A stretch of DNA of 41,956 nt from Halocynthiibacter sp049608145. GTDB taxonomy: Bacteria; Pseudomonadota; Alphaproteobacteria; Rhodobacterales; Rhodobacteraceae. Positions 17,370 to 26,605 of this stretch are shown one piece after another (within the stretch, counting starts at the first letter, position 1; every line of letters begins with the position of its first letter). The position numbers were made by a program, and so were the translations under genes. The notes under the pieces are model-generated. The model was not told the DNA's origin, searched no databases, and saw only the letters and a list, made by a program, of their open reading frames with translations. Location: assembly GCF_049608145.1 (NCBI RefSeq), contig NZ_JBMYXF010000027.1, positions 1 to 41,956 of the forward strand. The letters run 5' to 3'.

Positions 17370-20300
17370 TTACTCCAGTTCTACCAGTAAATCTTTCGCA
17401 TCAATCTGCCCACCAGCAGCGACATGCAGGGCCTTCACAACCGCGTCGCGTTCCGCGTGAATGCCGGTTTCCATTTTCATGGCTTCAATCGTCAGCAGAA
17501 GGTCACCCTCTTTGACCTCTTGCCCCTGCGCAACGGCCACAGAGGCCACAACACCCGGCATTGGCGCACCGATATGGTTGGCGTTGCCTTCTTCGGCTTT
17601 TGGACGGCTCACGGCGGTTGCTTTCACCATACGGTTTGGCACACGGATCACGCGGGGTTGACCGTTGAGTTCAAAGAACACTTTCACTTCGCCGTTCTCA
17701 TCGGTCTCACCCACAGCCTGTAGCAGGATCTCTAGAACTTTCCCAGGATCAATCTCGGCTGAGATTTGCTCGCCGGGTTCCATCCCATAGAAGAAGGTGC
17801 GGGTGGGCAGGGTGCGGACAGGGCCATAGGTGCGGTGACGGCCCATGTAATCAAGGAAGACTTTCGGGTACATCAGATACCCCATCAGATCCTCACCGTC
17901 ACATTTGTAACCCTCAAGCGTGCCGCAAAGCTCAAGACGGGTGGCTTCCAGATCGACCGGTTCCATATCCGCGCCCGGACGGGCTGTTGAAGCTGCTTCA
18001 CCCTTCAGAACTTTGTTTACGATGCCTTCTGGGAACCCGCCTGGAGGCTGCCCAAGGTTACCGCGCATCATATCGACGACGCTGTCAGGGAAGGCCACAT
18101 CCGTGTCGGCGCTTTCCACTTCATCACGGGTCAAGTTCTGGCTGACCATCATCAAGGCCATATCGCCGACTACTTTGGAGGATGGCGTCACCTTCACGAT
18201 ATCACCGAACATCTGGTTCACATCCGCATAGGTGTTTGCGACCTCGGGCCAGCGCTCTTCCAGGCCAAGGCTGCGCGCCTGCGCCTTCAGGTTGGTGAAC
18301 TGGCCACCGGGCATTTCGTGTAGGTAAACCTCAGAGGCAGGGGCGGCAAGGCCGCTTTCAAACGCCACATATTGCGCGCGCACATGTTCCCAATATGTCG
18401 AGATTTCGCGCACAACCTCAATGTCGATGCCCGTGTCGCGATCCGTGTGACGCAGGCCTTCGACGATGGAACCCAAACACGGCTGAGACGTGCCGCCAGA
18501 AAACGCATCCATCGCCGCATCCACAGCATCAACACCCGCATCGGCCGCGGCCAAAATGGTCGCGCCCGCAATGCCGGATGTGTCATGAGTGTGGAAGTGG
18601 ATCGGCAGGCCGACCTCTTCTTTCAAGGCCTTAACCAGCACACGTGCAGCAGCCGGTTTCAGCAGACCCGCCATGTCTTTCAGGCCAAGAACATGGGCAC
18701 CAGCGGCTTCCAGTTCCTTGGCCATATTGACGTAATATTGCAGGTCATATTTGGAACGGTTTGGGTCCAGAATGTCGCCTGTGTAACAGATCGTGCCTTC
18801 GCAAACCTTGTTGTTTTCAACAACGGCATCCATTGCGACACGCATGTTTTCAACCCAGTTCAGACTGTCAAACACGCGGAAGACATCAACGCCGGTTTCA
18901 GCGGCTTGTTTGACGAAACCCTGCACCACATTGTCAGGATAATTCGTGTAGCCCACACCGTTTGAGGCCCGCAAAAGCATCTGTGTCATCAGGTTTGGCA
19001 TTTTAACGCGCAGATCACGCAGGCGCTGCCATGGGCATTCCTGCAAGAAACGATAGGCCACATCAAAGGTCGCACCACCCCAACATTCCACAGAGAACAG
19101 CTGCGGCAGACGCGAGGCATAAGCCGGCGCTGCTTTGATCATATCAATCGAACGCATCCGGGTCGCCAAAAGGGACTGATGCCCATCACGCATGGTGGTA
19201 TCGGTCAGCAGCAATTGTGGCTGGGCTTTCATCCAATCCGCAACGGCTTGTGGGCCTTTTTCTTCAAGCAAATTACGGGTGCCGGGCTGAATATCCAGCG
19301 TCGACATTGGTGCTTTTGGCGCGGCAATCGCAGCATCTGGTTCCGCGCGACCCTCAGTTTCGGGATGACCATTCACCGTGATGTCCGCGATGTAGTTCAG
19401 AACCTTGGTGCCGCGGTCGCGACGCTTCTTAAAGCTGAACAGACCTGGGGTCTCATCAATGAATTTCGTGGTATAGCTGTCGTCCAAGAAGGTCGGATGT
19501 TTCAGCAGGTTTTCCACAAAGGCGATGTTGGTGGACACGCCGCGAATACGGAATTCACGCAGGGCGCGGTCCATACGTGCAATCGCCGCGGCAGGTGTCT
19601 GTGCATGGGCGGTCACTTTGGTCAGCAAACTGTCATAGTAACGCGTGATCACACCGCCTGCATAGGCCGTGCCGCCGTCAAGACGGATACCCATACCTGT
19701 CGCAGAACGGTAAGCGGTGATGCGGCCATAATCGGGGATAAAGTTGTTTTGTGGATCTTCTGTGGTGATCCGGGTCTGAAGCGCGTGACCATTCAAGCGC
19801 ACGTCATCTTGGCTGGCTTTGCCGGTGGCCTCGGCAATGGTCGCACCTTCGGCAATGCGGATTTGGGATTGTACGATGTCGATGCCGGTGACTTCTTCGG
19901 TCACGGTGTGTTCGACCTGAACACGTGGGTTGACCTCAATGAAGTAGAACTTGCCGTCATCCATATCCATCAGGAATTCGACGGTGCCCGCACATTCGTA
20001 GTTCACATGGGAACAGATTTTGCGACCCAAAGCGCAGATTTCCTGACGCTGTTCTTCGGTCAAATACGGGGCCGGGGCGCGTTCAACGACTTTTTGGTTG
20101 CGACGCTGCACGGAACAATCGCGTTCAAACAGGTGATACATGCCGCCGTGTTTGTCGCCGAGAATCTGAACCTCAACGTGGCGCGCACGCTGGATCATCT
20201 TTTCAAGGTAACCTTCACCGTTGCCAAAGGCCGCTTCCGCTTCGCGACGGCCTTCCAGTACCTTTTCCTCAACCTCAGCGTCAGAGAAGATCGGGCGCAT

Positions 20301-20810
20301 CCCGCGTCCGCCACCACCCCAAGAGGCTTTCAGCATCAGGGGATAACCAACCTCTGCCGCTTCCTTGCGGATCGCATCCATATCATCGCCCAGAACCTCA
20401 GTCGCGGGAATGACAGGCACGCCGGCTTCAACAGCGACGCGACGGGCGCTGGCTTTGTCCCCCAGCGCGCGCATGGTGGCGGCTTTGGGGCCGATGAATG
20501 TGATGCCTGCTTCTTCACAAGCATCAACAAACTCGGGGTTCTCTGACAGCAGGCCATAACCGGGGTGGATCGCATCCGCGCCAGACATTTTGGCGACACG
20601 AATGATTTCTTCAATCGACAGGTAAGCGGCAACTGGGCCCATACCATCACCGATGCGGTAAGCTTCATCCGCTTTAAAACGGTGCAGGCCAAGCTTGTCT
20701 TCCTCGGCAAAGACGGCAACGGTCTTTTTGCCCATTTCATTGGCGGCCCGCATGATGCGGATGGCGATTTCGCCGCGATTGGCGATGAGAATTTTGTTGA
20801 ATTCGGGCAT
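17370..20810 (-). CDS. pyc: Pyruvate carboxylase
   Basis: Biotin enzyme that converts pyruvate, bicarbonate and ATP to oxaloacetate, replenishing the TCA cycle. The 1146-residue length matches full-size single-chain enzymes. The biotin carboxylase domain is N-terminal (FNKILIANRGEIAIRIMRA; ATP-grasp loop SWGGGGRGMR; later FIEVNPRVQVEHTVTEE). The carboxyltransferase domain begins with LLTDTTMRDGHQSLLATRMR, and includes LGLKDMAGLL and FHTHDTSGIA. The C-terminal biotin-carrier domain has EAMKMET with the biotinylated Lys1112. ATG 20810 starts at MPEFNKIL, with AGGGAGA upstream; a longer frame to 20948 would add residues without homology. It is divergent from uvrD. The sequence looks intact and core-like. 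Confidence 0.97.
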   Translation of the reverse strand: MPEFNKILIANRGEIAIRIMRAANEMGKKTVAVFAEEDKLGLHRFKADEAYRIGDGMGPVAAYLSIEEIIRVAKMSGADAIHPGYGLLSENPEFVDACEEAGITFIGPKAATMRALGDKASARRVAVEAGVPVIPATEVLGDDMDAIRKEAAEVGYPLMLKASWGGGGRGMRPIFSDAEVEEKVLEGRREAEAAFGNGEGYLEKMIQRARHVEVQILGDKHGGMYHLFERDCSVQRRNQKVVERAPAPYLTEEQRQEICALGRKICSHVNYECAGTVEFLMDMDDGKFYFIEVNPRVQVEHTVTEEVTGIDIVQSQIRIAEGATIAEATGKASQDDVRLNGHALQTRITTEDPQNNFIPDYGRITAYRSATGMGIRLDGGTAYAGGVITRYYDSLLTKVTAHAQTPAAAIARMDRALREFRIRGVSTNIAFVENLLKHPTFLDDSYTTKFIDETPGLFSFKKRRDRGTKVLNYIADITVNGHPETEGRAEPDAAIAAPKAPMSTLDIQPGTRNLLEEKGPQAVADWMKAQPQLLLTDTTMRDGHQSLLATRMRSIDMIKAAPAYASRLPQLFSVECWGGATFDVAYRFLQECPWQRLRDLRVKMPNLMTQMLLRASNGVGYTNYPDNVVQGFVKQAAETGVDVFRVFDSLNWVENMRVAMDAVVENNKVCEGTICYTGDILDPNRSKYDLQYYVNMAKELEAAGAHVLGLKDMAGLLKPAAARVLVKALKEEVGLPIHFHTHDTSGIAGATILAAADAGVDAVDAAMDAFSGGTSQPCLGSIVEGLRHTDRDTGIDIEVVREISTYWEHVRAQYVAFESGLAAPASEVYLHEMPGGQFTNLKAQARSLGLEERWPEVANTYADVNQMFGDIVKVTPSSKVVGDMALMMVSQNLTRDEVESADTDVAFPDSVVDMMRGNLGQPPGGFPEGIVNKVLKGEAASTARPGADMEPVDLEATRLELCGTLEGYKCDGEDLMGYLMYPKVFLDYMGRHRTYGPVRTLPTRTFFYGMEPGEQISAEIDPGKVLEILLQAVGETDENGEVKVFFELNGQPRVIRVPNRMVKATAVSRPKAEEGNANHIGAPMPGVVASVAVAQGQEVKEGDLLLTIEAMKMETGIHAERDAVVKALHVAAGGQIDAKDLLVELE

Positions 20811-21033
20811 GAGGCTGGTCTCCCTGAGATCTGCTGACAGGGCAAGCTTTGCAAATGCTGCGCTGCAGCACAAGAGACTCACCCCGCTTTGTGAGGTTTC
20901 TGTAACATTTTGTTCGTGATCTGGCCTCGCATTGCGACAGGATGACATAAAAAAGCGAACCCGTGCATTTTCTTGCGGAACAATCTGCGAACACTTCTTT
21001 TCAAGACGCAGATATATGTCTAAGTTCCGGCGT

Positions 21034-23517
21034 ATGAGTGATTTCGACGAATTCGACGCCTTTGAGGCCGCCGCCGCGCCAGATGCCGCACCTGTTTCTT
21101 TAAGTCAGCAGGCCATGGCAGCACGCCCCATGCCCTATCTGGATGAATTGAACCCGGCACAGCGCGAAGCTGTGGAGCGCTTGGATGGTCCTGTTTTGAT
21201 GCTCGCGGGCGCAGGCACGGGGAAAACCAAGGCTCTGACCGCGCGTATTGCACATCTGATTAACACAGGCTGTGCACGCCCTGACGAAATTCTTGCCGTG
21301 ACCTTTACCAATAAGGCTGCGCGAGAGATGCGCGATCGCGTTGGGGGGTATCTGGGCCATGGTGGCGATGCAATGCGTTGGATGGGCACTTTCCACGCAA
21401 TCTGTGTGAAATTGCTGCGCCGTCATGCGGAACTGGTGGGGCTGAAAACGAATTTTTCAATCCTTGACATGGACGATGTCAAACGCCTGCTGCGCCAGCT
21501 AATCGAAGCGGCAGGGATAGATCGTAAACGCTGGCCAGAACGCGAACTGGCGAATATCATTGACGCCTGGAAAAATCGCGCTTGGACGCCGGAAACACTG
21601 CCAACAGGTGAGGCCGCTGCATTTAATGGTATGGGCCCGGCGCTGTATGAACAATATCAGCGCCGTCTACGCGAATTGAATGCCTGCGACTTCGGCGACC
21701 TGCTGATGCATATGGTGACGATTTTTCAGAAACACGATGATGTGCTGGCGCAATATCACCGCTGGTTTCGTTATGTTTTGGTGGACGAATATCAGGATAC
21801 AAACGTTGCGCAATATCTTTGGCTGCGGCTGTTGGCGCAGGGGCATAAGAATATCTGTTGCGTCGGGGATGATGACCAGTCGATCTATGGATGGCGCGGG
21901 GCCGAGGTGGGCAACATCCTGAAGTTTGAAAAGGATTTTCCCGGTGCCCATGTGGTGCGGCTGGAACAGAATTACCGTTCAACCCCGCATATTCTGGCGG
22001 CAGCGTCCGCAGTGATTGCAGGCAATGAAAACCGTCTGGGCAAGGAACTTTGGACCGAACGCCAGGATGGAGAAAAAGTACGCCTGATTGGCCATTGGGA
22101 TGGAGACGAGGAAGCCCGCTGGATCGGTGAAGAAATTGAATCTGTTCAGCGTGGTACCCGTGGTATGGCCCCGCGCAGTTTAGAAGACATGGCCATTCTT
22201 GTGCGGGCGTCACATCAGATGCGTGCCTTTGAAGATCGTTTTCTTTCAATTGGTTTGCCCTACCGCGTGATCGGCGGCCCACGCTTTTACGAGCGTATGG
22301 AAATCCGTGATGCCATGGCCTATTTCCGCGTTGTTACCCAGCCCGAAGATGACCTGGCGTTTGAACGTATTGTGAATGTGCCCAAGCGGGGGGTCGGTGA
22401 CAAAGCGCTGCAGAATATCCAGATTTGTGCCCGCGCAAATGGCGTGCCTTTGCTGGATGCAACGCGTATTTTGCTGCGCGACGGGGAAATTAAAGGCAAA
22501 GCCAAAGGCGAACTCACAAAACTGGTTGAAAGTTTTGATCGCTGGCGTGATCTGACCCGCATCGGGCGTGTATCTCAGCAGATTGATGATCAGGATGATG
22601 ATCTGTTCGAGGATTTCTCAGAACCTGACACTACGCCACAGATCAGCCATATACAGTTGGCTGAAATGATTATGGATGAATCCGGCTACACCGCCATGTG
22701 GCAGAAAGACAAAACCCCCGAAGCCCCGGGGCGTCTGGAAAACCTGAAAGAACTTGTGAAAGCACTTGAAAATTTCGACAACCTTCAGGGGTTTTTAGAA
22801 CATGTCTCGCTGATTATGGAAAATGACAGCTCTGAGTCGGAAGAAAAGCTGACAATCATGACCCTACACGGGGCAAAGGGCCTTGAATTTCCCGTGGTCT
22901 TTTTGCCCGGTTGGGAAGAAGGTCTGTTCCCTAGCCAAAGATCCATGGATGAAAGCGGAGTTAAGGGACTCGAAGAAGAGCGCCGTCTGGCCTATGTCGG
23001 AATCACGCGCGCGGAAGAGCTATGTTACATAAGTTTTGCCCAAAATCGTCGTGTTTATGGGCAATGGCAAAGCCAGCTTGCAGGACGTTTCATTGACGAA
23101 ATGCCGCCTGAGCATGTCGAAGTTCTGTCTTCCCCGGCACTGGGTGGGGCTACCGGTTACGCCAGCAATTACAATGACGATTTTGGCAACAGCGGCACCG
23201 TCAGTGCGATGCAGGACCGTGCGATGAATGCGGATGGCTGGGACACGCCTGGCTTTAAACGCATGCAGGCGCGACAATCATCTGGTCCACGTACCGCCGT
23301 GACGCCCAAGCGTAAGCGCAGCAATCTTATGGTGGATGGTGATGCCCAAGAACTGTTCCGCCCCGGAGACCGTATTTTTCAGACAAAGTTCGGATATGGC
23401 ACTGTTATGGAAGCAACGGGTGACACACTGGATGTGGAATTCGACAAAGCTGGTTCCAAAAAAGTAAAAGCCGGTTTCGTCGTTGCCGCCGAGCGCGCCA
23501 GTGATGTCCCGTTCTGA
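21034..23517 (+). CDS. uvrD: ATP-dependent DNA helicase UvrD/PcrA (SF1)
   Basis: 3'-5' DNA helicase used in nucleotide excision repair, mismatch repair and clearing proteins from DNA. With ATG 21034 it is 827 residues; ATG 21016 in frame is an alternative and neither has a strong ribosome site. Motifs in order: GAGTGKT (59-65), VDEYQDTN, GDDDQSIYGWRGA, EQNYRSTP, TLHGAKGLEFPVVFLPGWEE, and EERRLAYVGITRAEE. The C-terminal part holds the basic linker PKRKRSN and a Tudor-like RNAP-binding end with FGYGTVMEATGDTLDVEFDK. It is divergent from pyc, with a 223-nt spacer. A hairpin with a T-run follows. It marks the left border of the accessory island. Confidence 0.96.
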   Translation: MSDFDEFDAFEAAAAPDAAPVSLSQQAMAARPMPYLDELNPAQREAVERLDGPVLMLAGAGTGKTKALTARIAHLINTGCARPDEILAVTFTNKAAREMRDRVGGYLGHGGDAMRWMGTFHAICVKLLRRHAELVGLKTNFSILDMDDVKRLLRQLIEAAGIDRKRWPERELANIIDAWKNRAWTPETLPTGEAAAFNGMGPALYEQYQRRLRELNACDFGDLLMHMVTIFQKHDDVLAQYHRWFRYVLVDEYQDTNVAQYLWLRLLAQGHKNICCVGDDDQSIYGWRGAEVGNILKFEKDFPGAHVVRLEQNYRSTPHILAAASAVIAGNENRLGKELWTERQDGEKVRLIGHWDGDEEARWIGEEIESVQRGTRGMAPRSLEDMAILVRASHQMRAFEDRFLSIGLPYRVIGGPRFYERMEIRDAMAYFRVVTQPEDDLAFERIVNVPKRGVGDKALQNIQICARANGVPLLDATRILLRDGEIKGKAKGELTKLVESFDRWRDLTRIGRVSQQIDDQDDDLFEDFSEPDTTPQISHIQLAEMIMDESGYTAMWQKDKTPEAPGRLENLKELVKALENFDNLQGFLEHVSLIMENDSSESEEKLTIMTLHGAKGLEFPVVFLPGWEEGLFPSQRSMDESGVKGLEEERRLAYVGITRAEELCYISFAQNRRVYGQWQSQLAGRFIDEMPPEHVEVLSSPALGGATGYASNYNDDFGNSGTVSAMQDRAMNADGWDTPGFKRMQARQSSGPRTAVTPKRKRSNLMVDGDAQELFRPGDRIFQTKFGYGTVMEATGDTLDVEFDKAGSKKVKAGFVVAAERASDVPF

Positions 23518-23570
23518 AGGCTTGCACTAAAGCTGGATTGTTTCATAGCCGGTCACTGAAATACAGAAAA

Positions 23571-23581
23571 TGGTGCGGGCG
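23571..23581. repeat. 11-bp copy of the tRNA-Leu 3' end (possible att site, left)
   Basis: TGGTGCGGGCG is identical to 29883-29893, which is the CCA end plus acceptor strand of tRNA-Leu(UAA) on the minus strand. Both are preceded by GAAAA-type sequence. It is in the same orientation and would be a remnant attachment site flanking the 23.6-29.9 kb island. It also overlaps the uvrD terminator, so coincidence is possible. Confidence 0.45.
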
Positions 23582-23601
23582 AAATGTACCGCACCGTTTT
23601 T
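23572..23601 (+). terminator. Rho-independent terminator of uvrD
   Basis: Stem GGTGCGG (23572-23578) pairs with CCGCACC (23589-23595), loop of 10 nt, then GTTTTT (23596-23601). It lies 54 nt after the uvrD stop. Confidence 0.75.
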
Positions 23602-23619
23602 CCGCCTAATTCCGAGTAG

Positions 23620-24912
23620 TTCCGGGGCGGTTCGCCACATGTGTATGCCCCGGCCTCTTTGTTCTGCCTGACCATTGCCCGTTCAGGGGAGCGCAAAAAG
23701 CGGGTGTGATAAATTGCTTATGGCGGGATTGCGTGAACATGAAAGCCAGCAGTCGCAGGACTTCACCGAACAAGCGGCAAAGGCAAGTGCTGCAATCCGT
23801 ATGTGGGAAGCCAAGGAAAGCCGCTTAATCAGGAATGCCAGCGGGAACGGCCCCAAAGCGATAGAAGCCGCCGCCGATTTGGATGCACTGCCCCGTTGTC
23901 CCGAAATGCCGCTATCCCCAAACCGCACAGCAACAGACCCGACTTTTGAGGGATTGGCAAAGCTGTATGAGAACGGCCACCCCGCGCTGGGCCTGTTTAC
24001 GGATGAAGGCGGGGCCTTCTTTGGTGGTCACGCCATGAACAGCGACAACCGCTTGAAAACCTGCGCTGGCCTGTCTGGCTTGTGGGATGGCAGCCCGATC
24101 AATCGCACGCGGGCGGGTGATGGTGCATCGACACTGTGGGGGCGGCGTTTGGCGTCTCACATGATGGCGCAGCCTATTATTGCCGTGCGGCCCTTGCTGG
24201 CTGACCCCGTGGCGAGCGGCCAAGGGTTTCTGGCGCGGTTTCTGATTACTGAGCCGCTCAGCAATATCGGGTATCGCACCCGCAAGGGATACAATCTCGC
24301 CAGCGATGCCGCCCTTTCCCGGTTCGCTGCAAAGCTGGCTGACCTCTTGGCGGTGGATATGCCACTGAAGGAAGGCACCCGAAACCAGCTTGAGCCCACC
24401 CGCTTGATGCTTTCCGCTGAAGCAAAAGCATTGTTGTAGCGATATTATGTGGCCGCAGAAGCCGCACAGCGCCCCGGTGGCGATCTGTGCAATGTCACCC
24501 CCTACGCCAGCAAGAGCGCCGAACAAGCCGCCCGCATCGCGGCTGTGCTGACATTGTGGGCGCATCCCGGTGCCGTGACCGTGAACGCCGAAGTCATGAC
24601 CGACGCAATCACGCTTGCACAATTCCACCTGTCGGAAGCGGTCCGCCTGGCTGATGGTGCCGTAATCAGTGAGAAATCAGAACAGGCCGAAATTTTGCGC
24701 TGTTGGTTGGTGGACAGTTGGAAGGATGCCGAAATAATCCCCGGCGATGTTCGCGATATGGTCCCGCGTCACTCAGAGAGACAGCCATGGCGATTGAGGT
24801 ATTGAAGGAACTTGAAAAGCACGGATGGGTTGCCACATTGCCGCCCGGTCAGGTGGTGAAGGGAAGCGCCCGAAAATTGGCGTTTCGCATCATTAAGGGG
24901 GAGGCATGTTAA
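23620..24912 (+). pseudogene. Broken DUF3987 (phage/plasmid primase-associated-like) gene
   Basis: The pieces form one DUF3987-type protein, a family common in phage- and plasmid-like elements and often near primase or helicase genes. Upstream residues HVYAPASLFCLTIARSGER read into KSGCDKLLMAGLREHE only if one base is removed from the A5 tract at 23695-23699. Then LKLYENG-style repeat, GLFTDEGGAFFGGHAMNSDN, GSPINRTRAGDGASTLWGRR and GQGFLARFLITEP follow. A TAG at 24437 interrupts the frame; the next in-frame part, EAAQRPGGDLCNVTPYASKS, clearly continues the same protein. Near 24763 another frame change moves to VLKELEKHGWVATLPPGQVV, which ends at 24912. The first ~200 residues of the family are missing on the left. 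Confidence 0.75.
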
Positions 24913-24980
24913 TGTTGGGGGCTGTTATTCCTGCCATTCTGTTATTAAGTTTTATTATCAATGGGTTAAGTGCAAAATAG
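24906..24980 (+). CDS. Possible 24-residue single-membrane-helix peptide
   Basis: ATG 24906 overlaps the end of the DUF3987 pseudogene and is preceded by AAGGGGGAGG, a strong ribosome-binding site. The peptide MLMLGAVIPAILLLSFIING plus four more residues is one hydrophobic helix. It ends in the tandem AATAGCAGG array. Being so short it may be a chance frame or the remnant of a coupling leader peptide. Confidence 0.35.
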   Translation: MLMLGAVIPAILLLSFIINGLSAK

Positions 24981-25002
24981 CAGGAATAGCAGGAATAGCA
25001 GG
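24976..25002. repeat. Three tandem copies of AATAGCAGG
   Basis: The 9-mer is repeated exactly three times at 24976, 24985 and 24994. It is just ahead of the next gene and would encode NSR repeats in one frame. It may reflect replication slippage. Confidence 0.8.
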
Positions 25003-25013
25003 GAGTGGCACTC

Positions 25014-25466
25014 ATGTGGTTTGATGTGCAGGCGGCTTATAAGGAAGTTACAGGGCAGGAATTGCCAACCTCACGACCTGAAACCAGCAAGTCGCAGGCA
25101 GTCGGAATTAGGCCAGCAACACCGCCAACAATCAAAACCCAGTCAACAATCCTAGCCCCCGATCTGGCGGGCCTCAGTTATCGGGAACAAGCAATCTGCA
25201 ATCTGGTGGCCAAAGGAAACCGCAGGTGGACCAACGGCGACACAGTTACCCACGCCTTGATAGATCGGCTGATAGAACGCGGGCGGGTTATTCAAGGCAA
25301 GGGGGGGGCGGTTAAGGCTAACGGATGTGCATTGATGGTAAGAGCGAAATGGTCCCAATGCCCCCGATTAAAAGCTGGGGTGGGACCGGATAGGGGAGCA
25401 CAACACACGCATTCACAAATCAGAGAATTTGAGAAATGGAATCAGGTAAATGCATTTATAGCGTGA
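25014..25466 (+). CDS. Hypothetical protein of the DUF3987-type element
   Basis: About 150 residues from ATG 25014, with GGAG a few bases upstream. MWFDVQAAYKEV recalls the short proteins that often sit directly after DUF3987 genes, with a Pro/Thr-rich linker (residues ~20-45) and a C-terminal stretch LIDRLIERGRVIQGKGGAVK. A G8 run at 25301-25308 is a slippage-prone spot, and the last third (after RAKWSQC) has no recognisable features, so the true product may be shorter. It ends over the last 11 nt of the convergent Tle1-like gene. Function unknown. Confidence 0.5.
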   Translation: MWFDVQAAYKEVTGQELPTSRPETSKSQAVGIRPATPPTIKTQSTILAPDLAGLSYREQAICNLVAKGNRRWTNGDTVTHALIDRLIERGRVIQGKGGAVKANGCALMVRAKWSQCPRLKAGVGPDRGAQHTHSQIREFEKWNQVNAFIA

Positions 25467-26604
25467 ATTCATCCCGCATCGCGTCACCTTCAGCTTGCAT
25501 TCCTGGGCTATCCTTGATGGAAAAATGCGCGTATTTTCGGCGTATATCACCATTAGATCTTCCACCTAACCGTTCCCCGGATAACATGGAATCATACAAG
25601 TGTTGCAAGTCTTCGGGAAATACATGCGGGTTCGAGTTGAAAGGGACGGCTGTCGGGCTATCGACCGCCAACTTATGCATGACTGCCAACGCAACAAAGG
25701 ACAGTCCAGGTTCAGCCTTCCAGCGATACATGCCTGGTGTAATCATTTCGTCCATTATGAAATTTGCTTGCTGTAACTGCTCGTCATCAGATAGCCAATC
25801 ACGCTTAATCAAGGCCTCAACCACCGGATTATTGATACCGACATGCCCTGACGTATCTGTTGGTCCGTAGCCCCCACCTATATCTGAATGGGCACCCACC
25901 ATGCGGATGCGCTGACCAACCCGTGCGAGTGTCAGAGGGAAATTCTCACGGAATTCACTGTCTGCGGTAATATGTACGATATGCTCGGCCGTGGCGGCGG
26001 AAGTGGAAATATCAATAACCTCAGCCTCGTTTCCGGGAATTCCGGTTGAGCCAACCGTATCAAAGATGCCAAGGAATTTCACCTTTGTGGGTCCAAACTG
26101 ATTTCCAAATGCCTCACCATTATTAACGAGGTTTGCGAAATAACGCGCTGCGGCTGCACCACGGGAAAACCCAAAAACATCAAATTCAATTGCGGCCTGC
26201 AACTCGCCGTCCGAAGTTGACTTGAGTACCCCCTCAATCTCTTCAATTGCTTCCAGAGTTCGTTGATACACCCCCGTTTTCCCAAGGCCCAGAGCCATCC
26301 CGCGCGTATATGTGCCCGTTTTGTCCGTGCCAATGCCCATTACATACACATGTGCATGTGTGACGTTACATCCATTCATGACCTCAGTAGTTTCTTTGTA
26401 TGCTTGTTCAAGGAAATCGATATTTGTATGCCACCCATCAAATCCGGGCGTCCCGACCAAAAAACGATTGTTTCCTGTACCATCAAAGAACACCCCCATG
26501 CGAATACGTTTGCAGGCAACCATTGTGGTATTAATACTACGGCGATCATCAGTTTCTGCGGCTTGGGTGATTTCAGCGCCAGTTGGCTGTGATGTTCCAT
26601 CCAT
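25456..26604 (-). CDS. Tle1-like type VI secretion lipase effector (DUF2235)
   Basis: A 382-residue alpha/beta hydrolase of the DUF2235 family, which includes the Tle1 phospholipase effectors delivered by type VI secretion. The start MGVFFDGTGNNRF (about 36-48) is the family opening. The nucleophile elbow is VFGFSRGAAAARYFANLV with Ser147, in GFSRG. IFDTVGS (Asp182) and GAHSDIGGGY (His239) are the expected further triad elements. There is no signal peptide, consistent with cytoplasmic synthesis and T6SS delivery. The start ATG lies 1 nt after the preceding gene in the operon (27235-26606). Everything looks intact. Assignment to T6SS rests on the adaptor neighbour; no VgrG, PAAR or T6SS core gene is in the window. 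Confidence 0.85.
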   Translation of the reverse strand: MDGTSQPTGAEITQAAETDDRRSINTTMVACKRIRMGVFFDGTGNNRFLVGTPGFDGWHTNIDFLEQAYKETTEVMNGCNVTHAHVYVMGIGTDKTGTYTRGMALGLGKTGVYQRTLEAIEEIEGVLKSTSDGELQAAIEFDVFGFSRGAAAARYFANLVNNGEAFGNQFGPTKVKFLGIFDTVGSTGIPGNEAEVIDISTSAATAEHIVHITADSEFRENFPLTLARVGQRIRMVGAHSDIGGGYGPTDTSGHVGINNPVVEALIKRDWLSDDEQLQQANFIMDEMITPGMYRWKAEPGLSFVALAVMHKLAVDSPTAVPFNSNPHVFPEDLQHLYDSMLSGERLGGRSNGDIRRKYAHFSIKDSPGMQAEGDAMRDEFTL

Positions 26605-26605
26605 A

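Noticed and set aside
19179..20546. Plus-strand frame of 455 codons within pyc
   Set aside because: It is antisense to the biotin carboxylase domain, whose motifs are clear on the minus strand.
24970..25010. CRISPR-like array at the short repeats
   Set aside because: Three adjacent 9-mers without spacers are a simple tandem repeat; no repeat-spacer structure or cas gene is seen in the window.
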